Assembly (NCBI GenBank): GCA_036172665.1 | Contig: CM069871.1 | Location: forward strand, 2,852,001 to 2,916,000 | Source of the DNA: Prosopocoilus inquinatus | Lineage: Eukaryota; Arthropoda; Insecta; Coleoptera; Lucanidae | Direction: 5' to 3' | DNA: 64,000 nucleotides | In this document: piece by piece, positions 22,654 to 34,520 of the stretch | Position numbering within the stretch: the stretch's first letter is position 1 | Layout of the letters: each line of letters opens with the position of its first letter | The notes under the pieces: model-generated | What the model saw: the letters and a program-made list of their open reading frames with translations, nothing else | Database searches by the model: none | What the model was told of the DNA's origin: nothing | Translations under genes and position numbers: made by a program

Positions 22654-22798
22654 GGCTACGATGTATAAAAGATTTAAGCCAGGTTTAACTTGAAGGTTAA
22701 CTTAGATTGTGAGACACAATATGCGATACGTCGTGATGTGTCAAATTCTAACTTAGGCTTAAATTTAATCCTGGTTTAAAACTTTTATACAACGCAGC
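22654..22798. mobile_element. MITE, 145 bp, abutting the previous one
   Basis: Inverted ends GGCTACGATGTATAAAAG and CTTTTATACAACGCAGC, flanked by TAA at 22651-22653 and 22799-22801. It shares its left TAA with the neighbouring MITE. Confidence 0.8.
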
Positions 22799-22924
22799 TA
22801 AAGTTTTGTAAATCGGGACGCTGTGGTTTTTGAAAAATCGAGACATGTCCAAACAAAAACAAATCGAAACTTTTTGATACGTTACTAATTCGCGAAAATC
22901 AGCAACCAACAGATGGCGCTCTTA

Positions 22925-23052
22925 GGCCCGATTTCACCATCACAGATTAACTTTAAACTTCGGTTTATTCCCATGGTAACAATTGCAAGGATAATTGTTT
23001 CTATAGGAATAAAACGGAGCTTAAAGTTAATCTGTGATGGTGAAATCGGGCC
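22925..23052. mobile_element. Tourist/Harbinger-like MITE, 128 bp, copy 2
   Basis: Inverted ends GGCCCGATTTCACCATCACA and complement, flanked by TTA (22922-22924 and 23053-23055). Removing it restores GCGCTCTTAATAAGGA, the uninterrupted sequence of the related repeat near 33450 in reverse complement. Confidence 0.92.
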
Positions 23053-23055
23053 TTA

Positions 23056-23814
23056 ATAAGGAAAACAAGAAGTTGTTATTAATAGCGTTTTCCACCACTG
23101 GCTGCACTAGCATGCACTGAGTGTATTTAGATTTCTATTTTTTCGACCTTTGATTGAACGAGGTCCTGGGCTGTAACCCCAAAGACCACGCCTGTCTATA
23201 GAAAAGTTGGGAGATCGCTTCCGTTTGAACTTTCGGGCGTATTCAGCACATCAATTTTATAGACGACAGTTTACCGTTTACATAAATTTGAATATAAAAA
23301 GAAGAATTGCGTCTGGAATACGGAACGAAAACGTGCGAGGTCAAAAGTCAATAGAATCAATGTTACAAGTTCGATTAACAAATATGCATATAATACATAT
23401 TCAAGAAAGTAACGAGAGTCTAAATAAAAAAATAAAATAAACTGGTCAAGCAGGCTGTGGAAAAATTCACAAACAAAGGCTGCACGTCTCAGACGATTTC
23501 GTACTTTCAGCAAAGACATAAACCCTCATATGGTAATTCGTTAAAAGTTATTTCAGTGTCCAGCTAACTGTAAACATAATGTTTAAATAGGCTTCCAAAA
23601 ATTAACATGTCATTTATAAAAATAATTAAGTAAAAGTGATTATTCAACAGCAAATTTTGACGTTACATCTGACAGCTTCGCACATGAACTTAGAAGCGAC
23701 GTTCATGCAGCGATCACATTCTCGGTCATAGCCTACTTCACCAGATTTTTATTTAGACACTCGTTAGATATTAGACTGGCAAATAAAAACTGCTCCTTAT
23801 TAATAGCAGAGACA
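23056..23814. other. Repeat-derived non-coding stretch
   Basis: Contains a dispersed repeat (about 23440-23730) shared with 9130-9520 and a fragment (GAACGAGGTCCTGGGCTG near 23157) shared with 18317. No gene seen. Confidence 0.4.
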
Positions 23815-25165
23815 ATTACAGTTTCCTGTAATTTTTCTTTCTGGTAAAATGGTAAGCAAACTTGAAATAGGACTTCTTCACAGGTAACTCTTAAGAATTT
23901 TGAAATCACCCTTGACGAATCCATCAATCGATAGCGAAACGTTGGGTGCTTTTCGCCGTATTGAAAGCTTTCCAGAGTTTTATAAAATTTGTGAAATCGT
24001 ATTTAAACGGTACAGTCCCGTTCAACCCGATCGAGACCGCTGCAAGCTAACTGTGCCCTCGTGACACCGGTAGTGAAGGTTACAGAATTGTCAATCGGTG
24101 TCGATTGGCTTGATCGCGACTGTACCTACAGGTTTGGAATGTTTGGAAACAAACCGCTTAAAACATGGCGTTTGAAACGTGTTTAAAACAACGAATTAAA
24201 AACATGCCGTCTGTTTTAAATCCTAAATTAAAACAAGCTCAGTCTTAAACGATTTACATTACAGTTTCCTGTAATTTTTCTTTCTAGTAAAATGGTAAGC
24301 AAACTTTAAATAGGACTTCTTCACAGGTGACTCTTAAGAATTTTGAAATCACCCTTGACGAATCTATGAATCGATAGCGAAACTTTGGGTGCTTTTTGCC
24401 GTATCGAAAGCTTTCGAGAGTTTTATAAAATTTGTGAAATCGTATTTAAACAGTACAGTCCCGTTCAACCCGATCGAGACCGCTGCAAGCTAACTGTGCC
24501 CTCGTGACACCGGTAGTAAAGGTTACGGAATTGTCAATCGGTGTCGATTGGCTTGATGGCGACTGTACCTACAGGTTTGGAATGTTTGGAAACAAACCGC
24601 TTAAAACACGGCGTTTGAAACGCGTTTAAAACAACGAATTAAAAACATGGCGTCTGTTTTAAATCCTAAATTAAAACAAGCTCAGTCTTAAATGATTTAC
24701 ATTACAGTTTCCTGTAATTTTTCTTTCTGGTGAAATGGTAAGCAAACTTTAAATAGGACTTCTTTGCAGGTGACTCTTAAGAATTTTGAAATCACCCTTG
24801 ACGAATCTATGAATCGATAGCGAAACGTTGGGTGCTTTTCGCCGTATTGAAAGTTTTGGAGAGTTTTATAAAATTTGTGAAATCGTATTTAAACGGTACA
24901 GTCCCGATCAACCTAATCGAGACCGCTGCAAGCTAACTGTGCCCTTGTGACACCGGTAGTGAAGGTTACGGAATTGTCAATCGGTGTCCATTGGCTTGAT
25001 CGCGACTGTACCTACAGGTTTGGAATGTTTGGAAACAAACCGCTTAAAACATGGCGTTTGAAACGTGTTTAAAACAACGAATTAAAAACATGTCGTCTGT
25101 TTTAAATCCTAAATTAAAACAAGCTCAGTCTTAAATGATTTAAATTATTATCAAAGTACAAGGGG
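23815..25165. repeat. Tandem array, three units of 443 bp, each carrying a MITE
   Basis: Units start at ATTACAGTTTCCTGTAATTT at 23815, 24258 and 24701, a constant 443-bp step. Each contains a TA-flanked CAGTC element (24013-24122 in unit 1) and ends near CTTAAATGATTTAAATTA. The tail is shared with the 650-bp array at 29451-31200. Confidence 0.92.
24013..24122. mobile_element. Tc1/mariner-type MITE inside the 443-bp unit
   Basis: Ends CAGTCCCGTTCAACCCGATC and a complement reading GATCGCGACTG, flanked by TA. Also present at the same place in units 2 and 3, so it was inserted before the unit was amplified. Confidence 0.7.
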
Positions 25166-25597
25166 ACTACGCCCATGATTGTAAATTGTATGCTCGAAAA
25201 ACATTATCATTAAATCGAGCTTTATTATTTTCGATTTTATTTTATATTAATTTGAGAAAAACGCTGTCAAATTGCCCGTGAACTCGCTACCGCCCCCCTA
25301 GAACGCTTCAGCGACGACTGGTGGGCGCTACCGCCCACTTTGCAGAGAAACGTTGAAAAAACGACTCAAGTTTGTAACACCCCTGTATAAGTAGAACGTA
25401 CTTTATTAGAATTCTAGATTGCTTCTAATAGCAAAAAAAAACAGAGAGTTTTTCTTTCAAACTCGCTTTTTTTAATGAAATGAAAATGATTCAGACAAAT
25501 AAAAACCACTCAAATTAACAACACTGGTTTATTCAGCTTAATTCGAGTTGTGAATGGCTTTAGCGAACGATTCAATTTCAGGAGCAACCTGTATATG
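25166..25597. other. Short GC-richer patch in AT-rich DNA
   Basis: Around 25265-25350 there is a G+C-rich patch with CGCTACCGCCCCCCTAG and a second GGGCGCTACCGCCCAC, a near-repeat of CGCTACCGCCC. Not recognisable as coding; the remainder is plain. Confidence 0.3.
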
Positions 25598-25599
25598 TA

Positions 25600-26571
25600 C
25601 AGGGTGACCACGCGAGAACTCCTACCCCCTTTAACTCCTTTATTTTTGATTTCAGGAAAAAATGCTTAATACAAAACTTAAAGGGACTAATTCAAAGTTT
25701 CTCTGTGTGGTCACAGAAAAAACAATTGATGATCGGATAAAAGAGATACAAACTAAACTTAAGTTTTTCATTTTTTTTTAAATGGAACACCCTGTATTTT
25801 ATTACGTATTTCGATTCTAAATTAAATTCTATAGGCACTATATATGTAATAAAACTAATAATGTAGATGGTGTCTATAAAATAATTCCTGCTTAATTTTT
25901 TTTATTTTTTATTTTATAAAGAAAAGAGGATAAAAAAAGTTGTAGAATTTATTTCAGTACTGCTACAGATACTCACAACAAACAATTGAGCGTCGGATAT
26001 CCAAAAAAAAAATAAATTTATATAAAATTTAAATAAAATTTTACCATTAACATATTAAATCGATTTACACGTTTTCTAAAAATTAATTTTTTAACTAGAA
26101 ACGAAAAATATTCCGGAAACATTGAATTTTAAAAAATGATTAAAAATTTAACGTAAAACATATTCAAAGCATCTTCAATTTTTTTTTTACGCAAAGTGTA
26201 AATCTTTTTAACATGTTTTGATTCACGTCTCTTCATTATTCAAGTTTTCTATTTCTAAAATTCAAAAATAAAAATAAATTAAACGGGAATTATTTCATAG
26301 ACACCTTCTACATTATTGGTTTTATTATATACGTAGTCTCAGTAGAAATTAATTTAGAATCGAAAATCGTAATAATATACAGGGTGTTCCATTAAAAAAA
26401 AAAAAAAACCAAATTTAGTTTATATCTCGTTTATCCGACAATCAATTGTTTTTCTGTGAGCACACAGAGGAATTTCGAATTAGTCCCCCTATAAGTTTTG
26501 TATTAAACATTTTTTCCTCGAATCAAAAATAAGGAGTTAAAGGGGGTAGGAATTCTCGGGTAGTCAGCCTG
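25600..26571. mobile_element. Palindromic (foldback) CAGGGTG element, 972 bp
   Basis: Left arm 25600 to about 26060 and right arm about 26170 to 26571 are inverted copies. Marks in order on the left are CTCCTACCCCCTTTAACTCC, CAATTGATGATCGGATAAA, GGAACACCCTGTATTTTATT and AGATGGTGTCTATAAAATAA; they recur inverted on the right. Flanked by TA on both sides. Each arm holds an inner CAGGGTGTTCC end, so it may be two inverted copies of a 193-bp element on a palindromic core. Confidence 0.85.
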
Positions 26572-26573
26572 TA

Positions 26574-29449
26574 CAGGGTGGATTAATTTCGATGTCTCTT
26601 ATGCGCATCTCCGTAACTATAAGAGATAGAAAAAAACTAGTGGCCAAGTCTCGATCTATTTTTTGGAGGTTAAGTCAATAGTGTAAACAAAAATTGGCTA
26701 TCTTCTTTTGTTTTCAAGTTATGGCCAAAAATTGACATTTTCGACTTTTCGTTTTTCGGTCATATCTCGTTTATTTCTAGAGATATTAGAAAACTGTTTG
26801 ATCATTATTTGGACACTTTTTGGAATACAATTCAGTGGTGTAGTTGCTTTTTTTTTTTTGGGTGCTACATTTCTCAAAAGGAATTTTGTAAAATAAAGTG
26901 AATATGAAATTCTTTACGCGGCCAAAACTGCCTAAAGGTTTGAAAGTTCGTTAATATTTAATAAAAATAAAAAAAAAATGTTGACACTGCACTGAAGCCA
27001 GCCTACTGAGACTAGGATACGCAAGGCTAATAACAAAAATGTCATTTTTCCTATTAATTATAAGAAATAAACCCAACAAAGTATATATTTTTGAAAACAG
27101 AAAAAAAAATTCTATTTAATGAGGGCATTGCCTACTATGATTTCTATTAAAAAAAAATATAACTTTATGTTATAACTTGAAAATTTAAGTAAATATCAAA
27201 AAAGCAACTACACCACTGAATTGTATTCCAAAAAGTGTCCTAATAATGATCAAACAGTTTTCTAATATCTCTAAAAATAAACGAGATATGACCGAAAAAC
27301 GAAAAGTCGAAAATGTCAATTCTCGACCATAACTTGAAAACAAAAGAAGATAGCCAATTTTTGTTTACGCTTTTGACTTAATCTCCAAAAAAGAGATCGA
27401 CACTCGGCCACTAGTTTTTTTCTATCACTTATAGTTCTTGAATCGATTGGTTCTTCACATTAATAGTAATGAATTCTTGGAATTAGCAGTCACACCATCT
27501 TGGAGTTGATGATCGTGCATTTCTGAAAAGTGTCAACACTAAGTGAACGCATTTAAACGCCACGAAGATTTAAGATTAGATCTTGAATCGATTAGTTCTA
27601 AATCCCTGGCATTAATGGTTATGGGTTCTTAGAATTAGTAATAATTACACATTCTTGGAATTAATTACTGTGCACTTCTGAAAAACTATAGTTTCTAAGT
27701 TATCGGATTGAATTGCTACTAAGATATGGATTTACCGGCGTAGTTACGGATTCTTGGAATTAGTAATTACACATTCTTGGAGTTAATGAACGTGCATTTT
27801 TGAAAACTGCGAGCACTAAGTTAACGAACCTAATCGCAATAACTTTAGGATTTAGAAGTCTTTGACTTGATTAATTTTAAAGTATTAGAGTTAAAAATTA
27901 AAGATTTTTAGCGTATTCTTGGAATTAATGAAGCGCTACATTATTATTAAAAGATTTAGCGACCTTAGGATTTTCTATGCGTGTTTCTTAATTTGAGATT
28001 AATTTTAATCAACATCGCGTCGGTGCAACTGGACATGGATTCTTGAAATAATTAATTCTGAATTAGAACTTAGTCTCAAGATTCTTGGAGTTAATTGTAT
28101 TTAAAAAAATTAAACTATTCGGCGAACTGTTTTCATTATTTATCTGGATTTGATTCTTAAACAAAGCTCTGTGACCTTTGAAGTGATCAGTTTTGAACTT
28201 TTTAGAACCAATCCAAAAAAAAATCTACACTCACCAAGTTTTCGAACTGAACTACTGCGAAGTTCAAGAGTTTTTGAATTCGTGAAATAATTAACTCTAA
28301 ATTCCTAGCGTTAATAATTGCAGATTTTTGAAATTCGTGTTTTGAAAACATTTTTCCGGTGATTCGTGTACCTAATTCTTTCATTTTGAATCCCATTGTA
28401 TAAAAGTCGTAGAGCTCATTTTTTTTTGTGAACCATCCCCTTTTTATTTTTTATGAACTGAAAATTCATGATTTTTACATTTATTTTCTCGAAGCCATCC
28501 TATATACCTAATGATCAAGAAGAAATGCGGTTAATTGATCGTGAAATTTCTGTTTTACCGACAATACAGTGTGTTTAACCTCACTTTTGGTTGTCATATT
28601 CACATCTGTCATATTTTGAGAGCAGCGTCGCCTCATACGTAACGGCTGCGTTCCGTAAACGTGAACGAAATTCTGATCACGTTTTGAATCCTAATCCTAT
28701 CAAACCTTACTTTTTTCCGAAGACGTTTTAAATGTCTCAGAAAATCGACATAGTCGTAAGTTCGTAACGTACGGGAAAATATTTGATTATTGCTTCTTAG
28801 CAATTCTTAGGAATAGATTTTTTAGAAGAACGAAAAGCAACGTCTAACGATTGTTCAGTTGAAAGGTTCGGTTTTGTTTCTTCGACCAGGGCCGGAGGAG
28901 GGTAGTCGGTGCCCTTACGCAAAACAGTAATTGGCACTCCATTTTTCAAAAAATTAAACGTGAATTAATGCATTTGTTTCAAAGAAATAGTTTGCATCCT
29001 TTATCGGCTGACGTTAGTTGCAAAGAATGAAATCGATTGCAGAAAAAATATTGTAATTCCATAGTTGCCAGAGTTTTTTTTTTTTTTTTTTAATTTGAAT
29101 ATATTAATTGTTTTTCCAAAATTTGCGTTACAAACTTTTGACAAATTTTTGCTGAACTTTGAGCCACTTTAAATGATTGCTACCGGAATTGACTAGTAAC
29201 TTAAAAAATAACCATCGTATGTGATTTTAGAGTGGGACATTGTTGCCAATCGTGGCGATTTATCGCCAAATCGGCTACTTTTGGTAACCGTTTGGCTTAC
29301 CTATTCATCTACGATGGTAATTGGTGACCGAAGCGGGCGAATTAATTTTCATTTGTTTGTGACTGACAATTCTAAAGTGCGGAAAAATTAAGTTTGGTTT
29401 TGGTTTATACGGAGATGCCCATAAGAGACATCGAAATTAATCCACCCTG
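26574..29449. mobile_element. Palindromic CAGGGTG element split by a 1.97-kb insertion
   Basis: Left end CAGGGTGGATTAATTTCGAT at 26574, right end complementary at 29449, TA on both sides. The left arm runs to about 26850 and the right arm from about 27195 to 27436; the arm resumes at 29409 and runs to the end. Positions 27437-29408 are therefore an insertion. The left TA is shared with the preceding element. Confidence 0.85.
27437..29408. repeat. Insertion within the palindrome, with degenerate internal repeats
   Basis: From 27437 to about 28330 it repeats ATTCTTGGAATTAGTAATTA-like text at irregular 100-150 bp steps. It contains a CAGGGCCGGAGGAGGG terminus at about 28888. The last part (about 29220-29405) resembles the centre of the block at 16600-16870. 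No clear target duplication or transposase. Confidence 0.5.
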
Positions 29450-29450
29450 T

Positions 29451-31200
29451 ACGTACGTTATTTTTAAAAGAATTTTGAAATCTACGTTAATTTCTGCATA
29501 AAATAGTTTTCGAATTTTCAAAATGTCAAAATGTCTTGTCAAAAAACTGAGAGAGATATTGTGAAAAAAATAATTTTTCGGAAAAATTCGTTTTCGGTCG
29601 ATAATTCCCGAACGAATCGAGATAGCTAACTTTTGTTTTCTCCGGTGAGTTTGTCTCGAAAAAGTAAAGTTGGTTCGCGAAAACGATGTTCTTTTGTTTC
29701 TATAAATAATTAAGAAACTCTGTAGAATTTATTATTTTCATTTGACATCTCTTCAGAGTAATAAAGATTGTTGGCAATACAAAACAATCATATAAAAAAA
29801 AAAAAATAAATAAATAATTTAATTTTTTTTAAAGAATTTTAGAGCTATGTTAAAATCTCCTTACTCACAGTACTACATCGTGGTTAAGTAAAAATATTTT
29901 TTGGACATTTGCTGGTGAGTGTGCTTACCATTTTGGAGTAAGAAAAATTACAGGAAACTGTAATTGTCTTTGCTATTAATAAGGAGCGGCAAATAAAGGC
30001 CGCCGTGTTTAAAACATCGAACTAAAAACATGCCGTCTGTTTTAAATCCTAAATTAAACAAACTCTGTCTTAAATTATTTAAATTAATATCAAAGTACAT
30101 ACGTTATTTTTAAAAGAATTTTGAAATCTACGTTAATTTCTCCATAAAATAGTTTTCGAATTTTCAAAATGTCAAAATGTCTTGTCAAAAAACTGAGAGA
30201 GAGATAGATATTGTGAGAAAAATAATTTTTCGGAAAAATTCGTTTTCGGTCGATATTTCCCGAACGAATCGAGATAGCTAACTTTTGTTTTCTCCGGTGA
30301 GTTTGTCTCGAAAAAGTAAAGTTGGTTCGCGAAAACGATGTTCTTTTGTTTCTATAAATAATTAAGAAACTCTGTAGAATTTATTATTTTCATTTGACAT
30401 CTTTTCGGAGTAATAAAGATTGTTGGCAATCAATACAAAACAATCATATAAAAAAATAAATAAATAAATAAATAATTTTTTTTTAAAGAATTTTAGAGCT
30501 ATGCTAAAATCTCCTTACTTACAGTACTACATCGTGGTTAAGTAAAAATATTTTTTGGACATTTGCTAATGAGTGTGCTTACCATTTTGGAGTAAGAAAA
30601 ATTACAGGAATCTGTAATTGTTTTTGCTATTAATAAGGAGCGGCAAATAAAGGCCGCCGTGTTTAAAACATCGAACTAAAAACATGCCGTCTGATTTAAA
30701 TCCTAAATTAAACAAACTCTGTCTTAAATTATTTAAGTTAATATCAAAGTACATACGTTATTTTTAAAAGAATTTTGAAATCTACGTTAATTTCTGCATA
30801 AAATAGTTTTCGAATTTTCAAAATGTCAAAATGTCTTGTCAAACAACCCAGAGAGATATCGTGAAAACTAATTTTTCGGAAAAATTCGTTTTCGGTCGAT
30901 ATTTCCCGAACGAATCGAGATAGTTAACTTTTGTTTTCTCCAGTGAGCTTGTCTCGAAAAAGTAGAGTTGGCTCGCGAAAACGATGTTCTTTTGTTTCTA
31001 TAAATAATTAAGAAACTCTGTAGAATTTATTATTTTCATTTGACATCTCTTCAGAGTAATAAAGATTGTTGGCAATCATATAAAAAAAAATAAATAAATA
31101 AATAATTTTTTTTTAAAGAATTTTAGAGCTATGCTAAAATCTCCTTACTCACAGTACTACATCGTGGTTAAGTAAAAATATTTTTTGGACTTTTGCTAAA
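29451..31200. repeat. Tandem array, 2.7 units of about 650 bp
   Basis: ACGTTATTTTTAAAAGAATT recurs at about 29455, 30101 and 30756. Units share GTCGATATTTCCCGAACGAA, a TA-rich AAATAAATAAATA tract, GAAAAATTACAGGAAACTGT and ATGCCGTCTGTTTTAAATCC. The third is truncated near 31200. Confidence 0.88.
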
Positions 31201-31807
31201 AATTAAAATTAAAAAACAAATGACTTACGATGATATTTTTTCGATCCCAGATGCATGCAAGCAAGTAAGCTGCTTATCGACGAGACTGATACATTGTCTG
31301 ATAGTTTAAAAATACCGGAACACGACCGCTCTATTATTTTTCCTCAAAGTTCACACCACCTGACCTTTTACAATTTATTTTAGTTTCGGTATGTATTACG
31401 CGCGAATAAATAAATAACTGCGCCAAATTATACAGGACGTTCGTAAATGAATTGCCGTAGTTTTAAGAGTTGATGCGCGTGATACTCCGGAGGAGTTCGA
31501 GTTTACGCTCGCAACAGTGTCTCACTCTTACGTGCAGTGAAACACAGTCGCTTTCTCCCTCACACTTTTGCTTTCATGCATGTACAGTTGAAAAAAAAAA
31601 CACGCGCAGCAATCCATGGAAAATGAACGTGCGTCTTATCTTGATTGTCTACTGACGTTTGTTGATGACGTAACCCTCAAATTATTCATTTTCAGTTTTC
31701 ACGTTACATATTCTATTCGGCAATCTGTTTTTTTTACGAAACTAAACAAGGTTTTGCTAATTATTAACTTTCGTATGCAACTTCAGTCATCATGGTGTAC
31801 ATTAATA
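31201..31807. other. Non-coding stretch
   Basis: Not obviously repetitive. Contains a slightly GC-richer segment (about 31445-31600). Short frames here show no recognisable protein. Confidence 0.3.
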
Positions 31808-32554
31808 GGGTACATGAACATTTTTTTTAAGAATTTTATTTGAAAGTAGGTAAAAATACGATAATTTAGATATATTTCTTTTTTTTTGATAAATGAATAT
31901 TAAAGTCGTAAAAAATTTAAGAAATTTGAATTGAGTAAATTCCCGCCAAAACGCACATTCTGACCGTGTGACGTCAATGTTCATATGCTGTCAAATCGTA
32001 ATAAGTGAATATCAATACAAACACATAAAACTTATTACAATGAATAATAAGACATGTTATCAGTATTGTGCTGTGCTATAATGTAAAAATACCTGTGCAA
32101 GAACTCCGAATAAATTATTTATAAGCGTTTCACAAAATTTACCAACCTTACCTTCTCAATGGCGAAAAGTTCCCGTTTCCACCACAAATTTCTCACCAAC
32201 AAAGTAAAAAAATATAATAATTTCTTTAAGATATTCACTTCATAATCGTTGCTTAAATTAAAACTATATTTTAGCACATATTAAGCACATATTAAGAGCA
32301 AACATTCAAACTATTTGATAAGGGTCTGCATACAACATAAACGTCAAGGACAATGTATGAACACTGACGTCACAACGAATGGGAAGCCTTTCGAAACCAC
32401 GTGATTTACATTTGAATATTTTCGATTTTATTTATTAATTTAAGAGAATAATAAATTTAAAAAACTTACAAATTTGGTGTTTTTGCGTGTGTTATTGACT
32501 ATAGTCTCGATTAGAGAGCGTTCATTAATAATTTTATGTTATTGCCATGTACCC
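31808..32554. mobile_element. GGGTACATG element, copy 1 (747 bp)
   Basis: Inverted ends GGGTACATG and CATGTACCC, with TA on both sides. Highly similar to 48360-49102. Around 32040-32207 a plus-strand frame with one stop (TAA at 32079) reads YCAVL, stop, CKNT and later PSQWRKVPV. The cysteine spacing and following W hint at a decayed THAP zinc finger, a domain found in P-element-type transposases; this is weak. Confidence 0.8.
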
Positions 32555-32664
32555 TATTGGTAACATTGCATTTTTAATTATATAAAATTGAGGTTATTTT
32601 CTGCGCCAACTGACAAGAGTGTGTAAGCTAAGACATCTTTTTAATTTCAAAGAAAAAAACTTAC

Positions 32665-33963
32665 ATACGTTAGGTGCTTTCTTTCGCTCACAAAATCGTG
32701 ATCCAAACGCGTTTCGATTCAAAAACAGACATTCTTCTCTTTGAATCTCCCCATTTTTAAGACTTGTTTGTATTGAATTATGGTTATTTACAAATAAACC
32801 GTCAATCAAAAATTCAACTCGTAATTGTTTTTTCCGTTGCCCTCATTTTTTGATCATTTTTTCATTGGTCGTTTCATCTTCCTAATCAATGTGTTCAATT
32901 TTTCTTTTTTTAATTGTTACATTTCGTATTACTTTCGTTCTTTTTCTGTTTTCGTTCTCGTCTCGTGATTATTATTTTTTGTTTGTTTTTCTATTACATT
33001 CGATTTTTGTTTATTTTTTTTAACTGCACGATTATCTTTAATTAATTTCAATTGTTTTCGATTTTTTTAAATATTTTCATATAATTTTCATTAGTAATAT
33101 AAATGTTTTTTTTTTATTTTCTTTCGAAAAATGAAATACAATCAGTTAAACAGTTTCCTGTAATAGTTTTTGTTTTCTCCTAGTCAGTTCAAGAAAATTC
33201 TCTAGAGAAAATCCAAAACAAAATCACGGATTGGCTGACATCTACCGGAAGTTCCCTGTAATAAGGAAAACATTGGATGAATGACGTGTGATTAACCTAT
33301 GAATTGAAATGTTTGTAATTTCTGTGATATTTCCGTGCTACACACAATAATAATAAAATAATATAATAATAAAACTAACAAAAAGCATTGATGGATCGAA
33401 TAGAACAAGTTATACTGATTAACATTAATGATAGCTCTTTGCTTTCCTTATTAAGAGCGTCATCTGTTGGTTACTAATTTTCGCAGAGTATTTAAACAAT
33501 ATTTTGATAAAGAACAATTACATTTTGTTCCTTTCGATTGTAAGTTTAAAAATACGTGACTTTTTGAAAAAGATTAGAGAACAGGAAAGGATGTTATAAA
33601 TCTGAAGTGTTAAACATGTCATTTCTGAACGTACCCCTAGAATTAAATGTGAAAATTTTGGTTGGTGGTATGGATTGAGTTTGGTTGGTATTCCTAGGCG
33701 CAAGAAAATTTGTGTTCCTGCAAAGGCCAACCTTTCAAATAATTTTAGGTGATTTCTTCCGCTCACAAAATCGTGATCCAAACGTGTTTTGATTCAAAGA
33801 CAGACATCCTTTTCCTTGAATTTCTCTATTTTTAAAACTTGTTTCGATTAAATTATGGTTATTTACAAATGAACTGTCAATCAAAAATTCAAGTCTGCAA
33901 CTATGAAAATCTGATCCAAACTATTCGAAACACGATTCAAACTTTTAAGCGAAAGAAAGCACC
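32665..33963. repeat. Repeat block R1, with a related block at 37540-38519
   Basis: About 32820-33890 and 37540-38430 align over most of their length, for example GGCTGACATCTACCGGAAGT, GATGGATCGAATAGAACAAG and GGTATTCCTAGGCGCAAG. The other copy lacks about 180 bp after GTTTGTTTTTCT. Within it, 33747-33963 looks like a small element with ends AGGTGATTTCTTCCGCT and AGCGAAAGAAAGCACCT. Confidence 0.8.
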
Positions 33964-34520
33964 TGTTATTTCGACATCGACATGTCATTTTGATTAACAA
34001 ACTATTCTAAGAAAAGACGTACGTTCGTTTGCACTTCCAGATTCCAAATTTTTCTTTTTTTATTTTATTTATTTTTTAAGAAAAATTAACACGCGTGCTG
34101 CGTGACCCATTTGACCTACTCAGGAATTCAGATAGGAAAACTGAAAGAATCTGTCTCCATCTCTCTCCATGTATTATTCAGTTTAGGAAAGAATCGTGAA
34201 TGGAATATTACCTGAGTGGAAGACGGACGGCCTTCTGCAAGAACTCCTCGACCACCTTTCAGGATCTGCTTCAAACTGATTACAAAGCACGATCAAATAC
34301 TATTGCACTCGTAGAGTCCTTTTATACGAGTATAATTGACTTGAATGGCAGTCTGGGAGGTTAATAGCGAATAAAAAAAAAACAATTAAACAATTAGCAA
34401 AACAAAAATATAGTGTTTGTAATTAGTTTCTTGCGATTATCGCGCTTTTTCTTTTTTTAGTTTGTGACTTTGACTGACTTTTGTTACAAAAACTGCAGCA
34501 ATCGTTAATCGGTATTGTTT
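33964..34520. other. Non-coding stretch
   Basis: AT-rich with a short poly-A tract near 34373. No paired ends, array or recognisable coding frame. Confidence 0.35.
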
